Below are positions 1 to 7,435 of a stretch of DNA of 9,338 nt, piece after piece. Made by a program: the position numbers and the translations under genes. Source of the stretch: Bacillota bacterium. GTDB taxonomy: Bacteria; Bacillota; Clostridia; Christensenellales; Aristaeellaceae. Each line of letters starts with the position of its first letter. The first letter of the stretch is position 1. The notes below the pieces were generated by a model. That model did no database searches and was not told the DNA's origin. It saw only the letters and a program-made list of their open reading frames with translations. The stretch is taken from positions 1-9,338 of the forward strand of contig WRGP01000177.1 in assembly GCA_009787135.1 (NCBI GenBank), read 5' to 3'.

Positions 1-423
1 GACGGCCTGCCCCAGCCGCGTGCCAAACGAGGCGAGCTTGTCCCGCTGCCGGGCCCACTGCTTTTTGGCGTCGCGGAGGATTTCGAGCAGCTCGTCGCGG
101 GGGATATACGTGGCGATGTAGAAGGGCTTCTGCGAGGGTGTCAGCAGCGCTGTCAAGGGCCAGCCGCCCTGCCCGGTCATGGACTGGCACGCGGCCATAT
201 ATACGGCGTCCACGTCCGGCCGCTGCTCGCGGTCCACATCAACGCAGATGAACGATTCATTGAGCAGCGCGGCGACCTCGGCGTCCTTAAACGACTCCCG
301 CTCCATGACATGGCACCAGTGACAGCTTGGGAACCCGATATGCAAAAAAACGGGCTTTTGTTCCTGTTTCGCCTTTTGAAACGCTTCCTCGCCCCAGGGA
401 AGCCAGTCGATGCGCTTGTCCAT
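1..423 (-). CDS. DUF255 thioredoxin-fold protein (YyaL/SSP411-like), C-terminus off the window
   Basis: Partial gene: 141 N-terminal codons are present and the rest lies beyond base 1. The translation carries the hallmark of the DUF255 (thioredoxin_7) family: a CHWCHVM motif at about residues 35-41, then ERESF, VDVDREQRPDVDAVYM and a MTGQGGWPLT segment, and then the KPFY.ATY.P region. Full-length relatives are about 600-700 residues, with a glycosidase-like alpha/alpha barrel behind the thioredoxin domain. Their biochemical role is unclear. The start at 423 is firm: GGAGG sits 4 nt upstream and an in-frame TAA lies five codons before the ATG. The protein begins MDKRIDWLPWGEEAF, so it lacks the SPYLLQHAHNPV segment usual in the family. 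It is divergent from the mrf operon. No convincing promoter was seen upstream of it. Confidence 0.9.
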   Translation of the reverse strand, partial: MDKRIDWLPWGEEAFQKAKQEQKPVFLHIGFPSCHWCHVMERESFKDAEVAALLNESFICVDVDREQRPDVDAVYMAACQSMTGQGGWPLTALLTPSQKPFYIATYIPRDELLEILRDAKKQWARQRDKLASFGTRLGQAV

Positions 424-484
424 ACAGCCTCCAGCTTACTGCCGATACTTTTTGTGTCAGTCTGCCCCAAGATACGTCTTTTTA

Positions 485-513
485 TTGAAACACTGGAAGG
501 CTTATGATAAAAT
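485..513 (+). promoter_or_regulatory. Sigma-A promoter of the three-gene mrf operon
   Basis: TTGAAA (485-490), a 17-bp spacer and TAAAAT (508-513) match the housekeeping consensus at 5/6 and 5/6. A TG one base before the -10 makes it an extended -10. Transcription should start near 520, which leaves only about 17 nt of leader and excludes an upstream in-frame ATG at 504. No other strong promoter was seen before 4458, so it probably drives the small cysteine-rich gene, mrfA and mrfB together. Confidence 0.75.
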
Positions 514-536
514 TGATGAAAAAAGGAGAAATCATC

Positions 537-1043
537 ATGGCGACGAGGTCAAACGGCGATTGTTATCTATGCGGCGCGCCGCTTTCAAGCGTGGGCGCGT
601 TCCTGCGAAAAATATGGCTGGAATGCTGCGGCCACCTGAGCGCCTTTGTCGGCCTTGGCGGGCAAATCAGTAAAACGTGCAAAATCGGCGCGTTTGCGGT
701 GGGTGACAAGTTCGGCCATGAATACGATTTTGGCAGCACGACGGAAACAACGATTACGGTTGTGGCGCTGACAAAGCGCGCGAAACAGCGCGAGGCGGCG
801 CGGCAGCTGGCAGGGAACGTGCCCCCGCAGCATCAATGCGCCGGGTGCGGCAAGCCCGCCGTGTTCATCCGCGTGGAGTGTGTGTATCATCCCGATAATC
901 CTTTTTATTGCGCCAAATGCGCCCATGCGCACGAACATAAGGACATGATGCTGCCGGTGACGAACTCCCCGCGCATGGGAGAATGCGGGTATGAAAGCCA
1001 GCTGGACACTTTCGCCTTCAGCGGGCGGGGAGGCCGTGGATGA
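537..1043 (+). CDS. Small cysteine/histidine-rich protein with YDFGSTTE motif, first gene of the mrf operon
   Basis: A 168-residue protein of unknown function. It has an N-terminal CYLC pair (C9, C12), further cysteines C30, C31 and C48, a central KFGHEYDFGSTTE stretch (about 58-70), and a C-terminal CAGC (C101, C104) with C115 and YCAKCAHAHEH (C125, C128, H130, H132, H134). It ends in a LPVTNSPRMGECGY segment. The paired CxxC groups suggest one or two zinc sites. The YDFG segment recalls pRiA4b ORF-3-like proteins, a family of unknown role; this is a weak recollection, not a search result. AGGAG (524-528) sits 8 nt before the ATG. Another ATG at 504 lies inside the promoter and is rejected. 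The stop overlaps the mrfA start (ATGA), so translation is probably coupled. By context it may assist or regulate the MrfAB repair system. Confidence 0.8.
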   Translation: MATRSNGDCYLCGAPLSSVGAFLRKIWLECCGHLSAFVGLGGQISKTCKIGAFAVGDKFGHEYDFGSTTETTITVVALTKRAKQREAARQLAGNVPPQHQCAGCGKPAVFIRVECVYHPDNPFYCAKCAHAHEHKDMMLPVTNSPRMGECGYESQLDTFAFSGRGGRG

Positions 1044-3307
1044 ACCTCGAGCAGATCCTCGATTCCCTTCGCGATTCGCCGGCGTTCATGAAAAATGTCA
1101 CCCACTGGGAGACGGTCCCCGCGCGGCCCGCGCGCCTGGCATCGTTTCCGGAGGGAATTGACGCGCGCGTTCAGGCGGCGCTGCGGGGCCGAGGCGTGCA
1201 GTCGCTGTATACGCACCAGCGGCTTGCCGTGGATGCGGTGCTGGCCGGAGAGAACATCGTCGTGGTGACGCCGACAGCCTCGGGCAAGACGCTCTGCTAC
1301 AACCTGCCCGTGCTGAACGCCATCCTGCGAAACGGGGACAGCCGCGCGCTGTATCTATTCCCCACCAAGGCGCTCTCCGCCGACCAGTCAAACGAGCTGT
1401 ACACCCTGGTAGAGGCCATGGGCGCGCCGATTAAGGCGTACACCTATGACGGCGACACCCCCGCGGCGGCGCGCCGGTCGATCCGGCAGGCGGGCCATGT
1501 CGTGGTGACCAACCCCGATATGCTGCACGCGGCCATCCTGCCGGGCCACACCAAATGGGTCAAGCTCTTTGAGAACCTCAAATTCATCGTGATCGACGAG
1601 ATCCACGCGTACCGCGGCGTGTTTGGCTCCAACCTGGCCAACGTGATCCGGCGGCTCAAACGGCTGGCGGCCTTTTATGGCAGCACGCCGCGGTTTATCT
1701 GCTGCTCCGCGACGATCGCCAACCCCAAGGAGCTGGCCGAGCAGATCACGGGCGAACCCATGACGCTCATCGACGACAACGGCGCGCCCACGGGCGAGCG
1801 CCATATGGTGTTTTACAACCCGCCTGTCGTCAACAGGCAGCTGGGCATCCGCAAATCGTCGCTGCTGGAGACGCGGGCGCTGTCGTCTCTGCTCGTGCGA
1901 AACGACGTGCAAACCATCGTGTTCGCGCGCTCCCGCCTGCAGGTGGAGGTGCTGGCGCGGTATCTGAAGGAATTGATTAAGGACAGCCTGGGCAATGCCG
2001 GGCGCGTGCGGGGGTACCGCGGCGGCTACCTGCCCACGCAGCGGCGCGAGATCGAGCGGGGCCTGCGAAACGGCGATATCACCGCCGTGGTGGCCACGAA
2101 CGCGCTGGAACTGGGCATTGATATCGGCCGGCTGGACGCGTGCGTGCTCTGCGGCTACCCCGGCACAATCGCCAGCACCTGGCAGCAGGCGGGGCGCGCG
2201 GGCCGGCGGCGCGGCACTTCGCTGACGCTGATGGTCGCGTCCTCCTCCGCGCTGGACCAGTACATCATCAGCCATCCGGAGTACTTCTTCAAGCAGTCGC
2301 CGGAGAATGCTTTGGCCAACCCGGACAACCTCTACATTCTCATGAACCATATAAAGTGCGCGGCGTATGAGCTGCCTTTTGTGGAGGGTGAAGCGTTTGG
2401 CGCCGGGGAGGCCACCGAGCCCATGCTTGCCTTTTTGGAGGAGAAGGGCTTCCTGCGCCGCACGGGCGGGCAATGGCACTGGTCCACGGAGGCGTTTCCC
2501 GCGGCGGAGATCAGCCTTCGCTCGGCGGGGGACGAGAACTTCATGATCATCGACATCACCGACGCGGCGCACCATGTCATCATTGGCGAGATGGACCGGT
2601 ATACCGTGCCCATGCTCCTGCACGAGCAGGCGATCTACCTGCATGACGCGCGGCAGTATCAGGTGGAAAAGCTGGACTTTGAGTATAAGAAGGCGTACAT
2701 CCGTCAGGTGGAGGTGGACTACTACACCGATGCGGACCTCAATACGACCCTTCGCGTGCTGAACGCGGACAAGGAGGATCCGGACGCCCTGCCCCCCCGC
2801 GGCCTGGGCGAGGTGCTGGTGACGAGCATGGTCACGCTGTTTAAAAAGATGAAGTTTGGCACGCATGAGAACCTGGGCTTTGGCCCGGTGGACCTGCCGG
2901 AGATGGAGATGACCACCTCCGCCTGCTGGTGGACCCTGCCGAAGGAAGCGATGCGCGGGCTGGAGACGGATGATCTGCAGGGCGGCATGCTGGGCATCGC
3001 GTCCATGCTGCGCCAGCTCGCGCCCCTGTACCTCATGTGCGCGCCGCGCGATCTGTCGGTGCTCTATCATGTGCGCGACACGTTTACGAGAAAGCCGACC
3101 GTGTACTTCTACGACAACTGCCCCGGCGGCGTCGGCCTGGCCGAGAAGGTGTACGACATGCTGCCCATGCTGCTCGATCACGCCGGGGAAGCGATCAAAC
3201 ATTGCGCGTGCGAGGGCGGATGTCCGTCCTGCGTGGGGCCGCAGGCGGAGGTAGGGCCGCGCGGCAAGCTTACGGCCATTCGGCTTTTAGAGCGGCTGCT
3301 TTCATGA
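1040..3307 (+). CDS. mrfA: MrfA-like superfamily 2 DNA helicase with DUF1998 C-terminal zinc site
   Basis: A 755-residue ATP-dependent helicase, close in length and layout to Bacillus subtilis MrfA (YprA, about 750 aa). Visible motifs in order are motif I TPTASGKT (77-84), motif II DEIH (186-189), motif III SAT (223-225), motif V ATNALELGIDIG (352-363) and motif VI QQAGRAGRR (382-390). The C-terminal DUF1998 region ends in CACEGGCPSC, with C722, C724, C728 and C731 as the likely metal ligands. In B. subtilis, MrfA works with the nuclease MrfB in a UvrABC-independent excision repair of mitomycin C lesions. The gene order here (helicase, then exonuclease) is the same. The start overlaps the previous stop by 4 bp, and the stop overlaps the mrfB start. 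All helicase motifs look intact. The role is inferred from family and synteny. Confidence 0.93.
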   Translation: MNLEQILDSLRDSPAFMKNVTHWETVPARPARLASFPEGIDARVQAALRGRGVQSLYTHQRLAVDAVLAGENIVVVTPTASGKTLCYNLPVLNAILRNGDSRALYLFPTKALSADQSNELYTLVEAMGAPIKAYTYDGDTPAAARRSIRQAGHVVVTNPDMLHAAILPGHTKWVKLFENLKFIVIDEIHAYRGVFGSNLANVIRRLKRLAAFYGSTPRFICCSATIANPKELAEQITGEPMTLIDDNGAPTGERHMVFYNPPVVNRQLGIRKSSLLETRALSSLLVRNDVQTIVFARSRLQVEVLARYLKELIKDSLGNAGRVRGYRGGYLPTQRREIERGLRNGDITAVVATNALELGIDIGRLDACVLCGYPGTIASTWQQAGRAGRRRGTSLTLMVASSSALDQYIISHPEYFFKQSPENALANPDNLYILMNHIKCAAYELPFVEGEAFGAGEATEPMLAFLEEKGFLRRTGGQWHWSTEAFPAAEISLRSAGDENFMIIDITDAAHHVIIGEMDRYTVPMLLHEQAIYLHDARQYQVEKLDFEYKKAYIRQVEVDYYTDADLNTTLRVLNADKEDPDALPPRGLGEVLVTSMVTLFKKMKFGTHENLGFGPVDLPEMEMTTSACWWTLPKEAMRGLETDDLQGGMLGIASMLRQLAPLYLMCAPRDLSVLYHVRDTFTRKPTVYFYDNCPGGVGLAEKVYDMLPMLLDHAGEAIKHCACEGGCPSCVGPQAEVGPRGKLTAIRLLERLLS

Positions 3308-4458
3308 TGCCCGGCCTGCGCGGCCGCATCAAGGCCGCGGCGCAAAAGACGAGGCCTGAAACCGCGCCCCGCGAATGCAAGGTGATCGAGGCGCGGATGC
3401 CTTTGCCGCCATGGATGGATGTGCGCGGCGTGTCAACGGCGCAGGTGAACAGGCTGGGCGCTAAACTGTCGGGCTGGGACGTAAACCGCGCGCTGTTTCT
3501 CGACACGGAGACGACCGGCCTTCACGGCGCGGGGACCGTGGCGTTTCTGGTCGGCATGGGCTGGGTGGAGGGGGATGAATTTGTCGTCCGCCAGCTGCTC
3601 ATGCGGGACTACCCGGAAGAGGCGCACTTGCTTATGGTCGCGGCCGACACGCTCGCGCGTTTCCATGTGATTGTCAGCTTCAACGGCAAGAGCTTTGACG
3701 TGCCGCTGCTGCGCGACCGGTTTGCCATGGCGCGCCTCCGGCATAGGTGGCGCGAATTTCCGCAGCTGGATTTGCTGCACCCGGCACGCCGGACGTGGCG
3801 TCTCAGGCTGGGCGCGTGCCCGCTATGCATGTTGGAAGAAAAGGTGCTGGGTATCGGGCGTGAGGGGGACCTGCCGGGTGCGGAGGTGCCGGAAAGGTAC
3901 TTTGCCTATCTCAAAAGCGGCGATCTGTCCCTGCTGGATGACGTATTGCGCCACAACCTGCAGGATATTCACACGCTGGCGGCCTTGCTTTTGCGGCTGG
4001 CGCAGGTGTATGACGCCCCGGAGCGCCAGGCCAGCGCGTTGGACGTGTTCAGCGCGGGCCGGGCGCTGGAGCGGTGCGGCGAAGGGGAGCTTGCGCGCCG
4101 TTGCTTCCGGGTGGCGAGCGTGTCGGCGTTATCGCAGCAGGCGCGGCTGGAGCTGGCGAAGTCCTACCGCCGGGAGAGAGAGTATCAGGAAGCGGCGGAG
4201 ACATACCGGGGCATGATCGCAAGGGGTGAAGGCGGCCCCACCGCGTATATAAGCCTGGCGATCCTGCTGGAGCGTTATCTGGGGGATGCCAAAGGCGCGC
4301 TGGAGATAACGCAAAAGGCGCTGTGGCGCTATGCGGGGGACAGCCTCTTTGCCCGCGCAGACGCGGATATAATAGAGGCGCTTGAGCGGAGGCGCGCGAG
4401 GCTCCGGCGGAAGGCGGCGCTGGAGGACGCGGGGACGCCCGGGGGCGCTCCCCCCTAG
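3304..4458 (+). CDS. mrfB: MrfB-like DnaQ/RNase H-fold 3'-5' exonuclease with C-terminal TPRs
   Basis: A 384-residue protein with an N-terminal basic stretch, a DEDD-type exonuclease core and a helical C-terminal tail that reads as tetratricopeptide-like repeats (about 255-370). The likely metal-binding acids are D67 and E69 in LDTETTG, D132 in FNGKSFDVPLL and D221 in HNLQD, with H217 in place of the usual tyrosine or histidine helper. This fits the RNase_H_2 family and Bacillus subtilis MrfB (YprB, about 413 aa), the nuclease partner of MrfA. The reading frame is open further upstream, but the ATGATG at 3304/3307 overlaps the mrfA stop, which is the expected coupled start; either ATG could serve. 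The segment before the core is shorter than in B. subtilis. A terminator follows directly. Confidence 0.9.
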   Translation: MMPGLRGRIKAAAQKTRPETAPRECKVIEARMPLPPWMDVRGVSTAQVNRLGAKLSGWDVNRALFLDTETTGLHGAGTVAFLVGMGWVEGDEFVVRQLLMRDYPEEAHLLMVAADTLARFHVIVSFNGKSFDVPLLRDRFAMARLRHRWREFPQLDLLHPARRTWRLRLGACPLCMLEEKVLGIGREGDLPGAEVPERYFAYLKSGDLSLLDDVLRHNLQDIHTLAALLLRLAQVYDAPERQASALDVFSAGRALERCGEGELARRCFRVASVSALSQQARLELAKSYRREREYQEAAETYRGMIARGEGGPTAYISLAILLERYLGDAKGALEITQKALWRYAGDSLFARADADIIEALERRRARLRRKAALEDAGTPGGAPP

Positions 4459-4469
4459 GATCTTCGCGT

Positions 4470-4502
4470 AAGGGATAAACCCCGCGGGACTCCCTTTTTT
4501 TG
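4470..4502 (+). terminator. Rho-independent terminator of the mrf operon
   Basis: AAGGGA (4470-4475) pairs with TCCCTT (4491-4496). A GC-rich CCCGCGGG palindrome lies inside the loop, and the right arm runs into a T-tract ending at 4501. It sits 12 nt behind the mrfB stop. The outer stem is only 6 bp, so efficiency is uncertain. Confidence 0.6.
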
Positions 4503-4550
4503 CCTCACGGCGGGCGGGTATCATGGAAATAGAAAATGGGGGGAAAGGCA

Positions 4551-5282
4551 ATGGGATTTTTCAAGGACATGAAGGCGCAAAGGGCGCTGGCGGCCCACAA
4601 AAAGGGCAACTATGAGGAGGCGTGCGCGCTGTACGGTGAGGCCTACGCGGAAGGGATGGATAAGGCGCGGTTTTTGCTGCCGTACGCCGTCCTGCTGCTG
4701 CGCAAGGGTGAATATGAGAAGGCGCGCGAGGTGCTTAAAAAGGTGGAAAAAGCGCCCGGCGGCATTACGCCCGAGCAGCGCAAGGAGATGCTGACAAGCT
4801 ATGCCGTGGCGAGCTGGAAGCTCGGCCGTTTGGAATACGCGCTCGACCTGCTCCGCGAGGTGTACCGCAAAGGGCCAAACGGCAGCATTTACGGCACGCT
4901 GGGGTTCCTGCTGATTGAGAAGGGTGATTTGGACGAGGCGCTTGCCTTCAACAAAGAGGCCGTGGAGTATGACGATGAAGATCCCGTGGCGCTGGACAAC
5001 CTGGCCCAGACGTATTATCGTTTGGGCAATGAAAAGGAAGAGGCGCGCAAGTGGTTTGAAAAGGCGATCAAGTGTAAGAAAAACGCGATTGACACCAATT
5101 ATTTTCTCGCGCTCTACGACAAAGAGGCCGGAAAGCTCGACGACGCGCGGGAGAAGCTGGAGACTGCCAGGGAAGGGCGGTTTTCTCCGCTGAACTATGC
5201 TACGATCGAGAGGATTGATGCGTTGCTGGGGGAAATGAACGCGATGACAGAAGGCGAGGAGGAATGCAATCATAAGCCATAA
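4551..5282 (+). CDS. Tetratricopeptide-repeat protein
   Basis: A 243-residue soluble protein built almost entirely of helical pairs typical of TPRs. About six repeats can be followed: roughly 8-35 (HKKGNYEEACALYGEAY), 40-70 (LLLRKGEYEKAREVLKKV), 82-110 (WKLGRLEYALDLLREVY), 113-143 (LIEKGDLDEALAFNKEAV), 146-178 (YRLGNEKEEARKWFEKAI) and 182-212 (YDKEAGKLDDAREKLETA). There is no signal peptide, membrane segment or enzymatic motif, so it is probably a cytoplasmic scaffold or adaptor with unknown partners. The ATG at 4551 is chosen because a G-rich ribosome site (4538-4548) lies just ahead of it. An in-frame ATG at 4536 would add five residues but has a poorer site. It follows the mrf terminator and so is probably transcribed separately, though no clear promoter was found; read-through is possible. 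Confidence 0.85.
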   Translation: MGFFKDMKAQRALAAHKKGNYEEACALYGEAYAEGMDKARFLLPYAVLLLRKGEYEKAREVLKKVEKAPGGITPEQRKEMLTSYAVASWKLGRLEYALDLLREVYRKGPNGSIYGTLGFLLIEKGDLDEALAFNKEAVEYDDEDPVALDNLAQTYYRLGNEKEEARKWFEKAIKCKKNAIDTNYFLALYDKEAGKLDDAREKLETAREGRFSPLNYATIERIDALLGEMNAMTEGEEECNHKP

Positions 5283-5383
5283 AAGAATAGCTTGGCTCAT
5301 TCCGCTGCGCAGCCTGCTGCTTGCCGCTGTCTTTTTGCTGCCAGCGCAGCTGACTGGGAGGTCCTTACCGGAGGTGAATGGTA
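5264..5383 (+). pseudogene. Possible remnant of a secreted-protein gene (signal-peptide-like start only)
   Basis: The reading frame through 5272-5383 has no ATG/GTG/TTG start but encodes SHKRIAWLIPLRSLLLAAVF followed by LLPAQLTG: a basic n-region, a long hydrophobic core and a plausible cleavage zone. An ATG at 5264 stands in another frame (ATG CAA TCA TAA); adding one base near 5271 would join it to the hydrophobic frame. The signal-like coding sense ends where the convergent TSCPD gene begins, and the frame stops soon after in low-complexity text. It could be the broken 5' end of a gene that once followed the TPR gene, or chance hydrophobicity in GC-rich DNA. Confidence 0.3.
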
Positions 5384-5632
5384 TCAGGCATGCTCCGCCC
5401 GCCAGATCTCCAGCGCCTTGGCAAGCTGATCCGGGCAGGAGGTGCCGTTTTGGCACTGGATGCCCTTGAGCTTTTCAATCGCGTCGTCTACCTTCATACC
5501 AATGAGAAGCCGGGAGAGGCCCTGGCCGTTGCCGCTGCAGCCGCGGTCAAACGAACAGTGGGTGATTGTCCCGCTTTCAATGTTCAGATGGATCGCTTTT
5601 GCACAGGTTCCCTGTGTTTTATAGGTATACAT
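5384..5632 (-). CDS. TSCPD domain-containing protein (TIGR03905 type)
   Basis: A complete 82-residue protein beginning MYTYKTQGTCAKAI, with the family pattern HCSFDRGCSGNGQGLSRLLIGM in the middle (split here only by the quoting limit) and the name-giving T64-S65-C66-P67-D68 near the end. The conserved cysteines C10, C26, C32, C60 and C66 are compatible with metal or redox chemistry. TSCPD domains are also found at the C-terminus of B12-dependent ribonucleotide reductases. The stand-alone version has no known role. The start at 5632 is supported by GGAGG 6 nt upstream and by matching the family N-terminus; the frame is open further upstream (to 5803) but that extension does not look like family sequence. 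It lies convergent to the TPR gene and divergent from the beta-propeller gene. Confidence 0.88.
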   Translation of the reverse strand: MYTYKTQGTCAKAIHLNIESGTITHCSFDRGCSGNGQGLSRLLIGMKVDDAIEKLKGIQCQNGTSCPDQLAKALEIWRAEHA

Positions 5633-5772
5633 GCAACGCCTCCGGTCCGTGTGTTTCGACAGCCGGTCCGGCTTTTCCTTCCGCACCCATTCGCTGCCTG
5701 AGACATAGGATGCACCGATAGAGCGAGTGATGGTTCTGGCAGCGATAGCGAAGCGAGACGGGAGGGCACGGC

Positions 5773-6636
5773 ATGCGCGGAAGGCTGGCGGTTTCCGACT
5801 CATACCAGGGCCTGTTGGCGGTATTGACGCTGCCCGATTTGGAAATCAGCGCGCAAAAGCGCATGCCCTTTCGCCCCGGCAAGCTGGCAAGCGGCCTATC
5901 CCTTTACTGCGCGGATGTAAGCGAACCCGCGATTTATCGCGTCAACAAGGCCACGCTTGAGGTGGAGCAGGCGTTTTCCTCAGCGCCGGAAATTGAGGCG
6001 CTGCTGCTGTCCGAAGGCGACGTGTCCCTGTACGCGCTGGCGGGCGGCGCGGACAGCCTGCAGGCGTTCGGCACGGAGCAGGGCCGCCTGCTGGGCCTGG
6101 TCCGCGTAGGCCTGCATCCGCGCGCGCTGGCGCAGGATATTGGCGGAGAGCAGCTGGCGGTGGCTTGCGGCGGCACATGCAACATAGCGCTGCTAAGCCG
6201 GGAATCGCTCAGCGTGCTCGCCACCTTCCAAGCGGGCGGGGTGACCGTGGATATATGCTTTTTCGCGGGACAGCTGATGGCGCTTTGCGCGGCGGGCGAG
6301 TATGACATGGGAACGGTGGTCGGCGCGATCACGAGCGTGGGAAAATGGACGCCATGGGTGCGCTTGCCGGGCCTGCCGGGCGCCATAACGCCATGCGGCG
6401 GCGGGCTGCTGGTGGGGCACATGAACCGCCTGACCATGCTGGACCCGCCCAATGGCCGTATTCGCTGGCAAACAACGGTCGCCGGGCTGCCCACGACGAT
6501 CGTTCCCATCGGCCGCGCCGCGTGTTTCGCGGACAGCCTGGATGGGCTGGTAGGGCTCATCGACCTTCGGCGCGGCACTGTGCTGCGCCGGCTTCGGGTG
6601 AAGGAACCGGCAGGGCTTACGGCGCTGGAGGCGTAA
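5773..6636 (+). CDS. Putative YVTN/beta-propeller-like protein of unknown function
   Basis: A 287-residue protein without a signal peptide or membrane segment. Its composition is rich in short beta strands ending in G or D. One stretch reads like a YVTN/YncE blade: VGLHPRALAQDIGGEQLAVA followed by CGGTCNIALLSRESLSVLATF. Similar strands recur (ALLLSEGDVSLYALAGGADS; ITPCGGGLLVGHMNRLTMLD; IGRAACFADSLDGLVGLIDL), suggesting six or seven blades. No catalytic motif was seen, so a binding or scaffold role in the cytoplasm is the most that can be said. The start is well marked by GGAGGG (5761-5766), 6 nt before the ATG. The last 20 bp overlap the tail of the convergent DUF4364 gene, and no terminator lies between them. 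Confidence 0.75.
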   Translation: MRGRLAVSDSYQGLLAVLTLPDLEISAQKRMPFRPGKLASGLSLYCADVSEPAIYRVNKATLEVEQAFSSAPEIEALLLSEGDVSLYALAGGADSLQAFGTEQGRLLGLVRVGLHPRALAQDIGGEQLAVACGGTCNIALLSRESLSVLATFQAGGVTVDICFFAGQLMALCAAGEYDMGTVVGAITSVGKWTPWVRLPGLPGAITPCGGGLLVGHMNRLTMLDPPNGRIRWQTTVAGLPTTIVPIGRAACFADSLDGLVGLIDLRRGTVLRRLRVKEPAGLTALEA

Positions 6637-7159
6637 CGGTTATATCGCCGCCCAGCGCGTACATGATGTGGGCATAGATGTTGGGGGCCTGCGCGATCCA
6701 AGCGTCGCAAAACAACTGGGCCTGCCTGCGCGTCGGCAGGGTGAAGCGCATGTCCAGAAGGTCCGCGTCCCACTCGAGCAGGCGAAGCCGAACCAGAAAC
6801 TCGCCGTCTTTTTCCGTAAATTCAGAGAGCATTTGCTTTTCCCGGCGGAAGCGCAGCCGCCAGGTTTCCGCGACGCTGTCTATGGCCGAAAGGCGCGACT
6901 GCGGGAGCCTGCTTTGAAACAACGCCAAGGTATCCAACCCCTTGCGCGCCAAGCTATACAGCGCGCCGACCTCGTGGGTGCGCCGGAGGAGCAAGCCCGC
7001 CTCTACCAGTTCCGCCAAGAGCAATTGCAAAGAAATATAGTCCATAAAGTCGTTTTCGACCATAAACAATAAAAGCTGCTGCGCCGTTACGGCGTTGAGG
7101 CGCTCAATGGCATAGAGCAGCAACAATTTATTTTCCGTATCCGATGGCCGGCGCTGCAT
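6617..7159 (-). CDS. DUF4364 family winged-helix protein
   Basis: A 180-residue protein matching the clostridial DUF4364 pattern. An N-terminal helical winged-helix region (about 8-75: TENKLLLLYAIERLNAVTAQ, DYISLQLLLAELVEAGLLLR, then GALYSLARKG) is followed by a mixed helix/strand half with EKDGEFLVRLRLLEWDADLL. The winged-helix half suggests DNA binding or dimerisation; family targets are unknown. It follows the HPr-like gene by 6 nt with no good ribosome site of its own, so translation is probably coupled to that gene. The 3' end overlaps the convergent beta-propeller gene by 20 bp. Confidence 0.85.
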   Translation of the reverse strand: MQRRPSDTENKLLLLYAIERLNAVTAQQLLLFMVENDFMDYISLQLLLAELVEAGLLLRRTHEVGALYSLARKGLDTLALFQSRLPQSRLSAIDSVAETWRLRFRREKQMLSEFTEKDGEFLVRLRLLEWDADLLDMRFTLPTRRQAQLFCDAWIAQAPNIYAHIMYALGGDITVTPPAP

Positions 7160-7165
7160 GATCGA

Positions 7166-7393
7166 TTACACGGTGAAGGGCTTGATGTCCTCCAGCAGCG
7201 CCGCGCAATCGTCGCTATGGATCTCCAGCGTGATCGGTTTGGACAGATCCAGGCTAAAGATGCCCAGAATGGATTTGGCGTCCACGACATGGCGGCCCGA
7301 ACGCAGATCCATATCAAAGCCGTAGCGATTGACCGCGTTTACAAAGGATTTTACATTTTCCGCCAGGCTAAGCCGGATGGTAACGGATTTCAT
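7166..7393 (-). CDS. HPr-like protein lacking the phosphocarrier histidine
   Basis: A 75-residue protein of HPr fold size. The second half, GRHVVDAKSILGIFSLDLSK, aligns with the NLKSIMGVMSLGIAK region of HPr and keeps the regulatory serine (S41 here, Ser46 in Bacillus HPr). The first half has SLAENVKSF where HPr has SGIHARPA, so the phosphoryl-accepting His15 and Arg17 are missing. It therefore cannot carry phosphate from enzyme I by the usual route. A regulatory role like that of Crh, which also lost His15 but keeps Ser46, is possible but not shown. AAAGGAG (7404-7410) lies 10 nt before the ATG. It is the first gene of an operon with the DUF4364 gene and has its own strong promoter. Confidence 0.85.
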   Translation of the reverse strand: MKSVTIRLSLAENVKSFVNAVNRYGFDMDLRSGRHVVDAKSILGIFSLDLSKPITLEIHSDDCAALLEDIKPFTV

Positions 7394-7435
7394 GATAAAG
7401 GTTCTCCTTTTCTGTTGAATATAGCTCTGTCATCA

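Noticed and set aside
504..536. Upstream ATG for the first gene of the mrf operon
   Set aside because: It lies within the -35/-10 region, before the expected transcript start near 520, and lacks a ribosome site.
1388..3202. 604-codon minus-strand open frame across mrfA
   Set aside because: It is the antisense shadow of a helicase gene with all motifs intact. The translation is rich in H, R, Q and V with no domain, as expected for antisense GC-rich DNA.
4521..5456. 311-codon minus-strand open frame across the TPR gene
   Set aside because: The plus strand encodes clear TPRs here, and the minus frame also runs through the end of the TSCPD gene in the wrong frame.
5633..5803. Upstream extension of the TSCPD gene to an ATG at 5803
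   Set aside because: The extension has no family-like sequence, while the ATG at 5632 has GGAGG at good spacing and fits the family start.
5934..6773. 279-codon minus-strand open frame across the beta-propeller gene
   Set aside because: Low-complexity P/S/R-rich translation with no good ribosome site. The plus-strand frame has a strong ribosome site and blade-like text.
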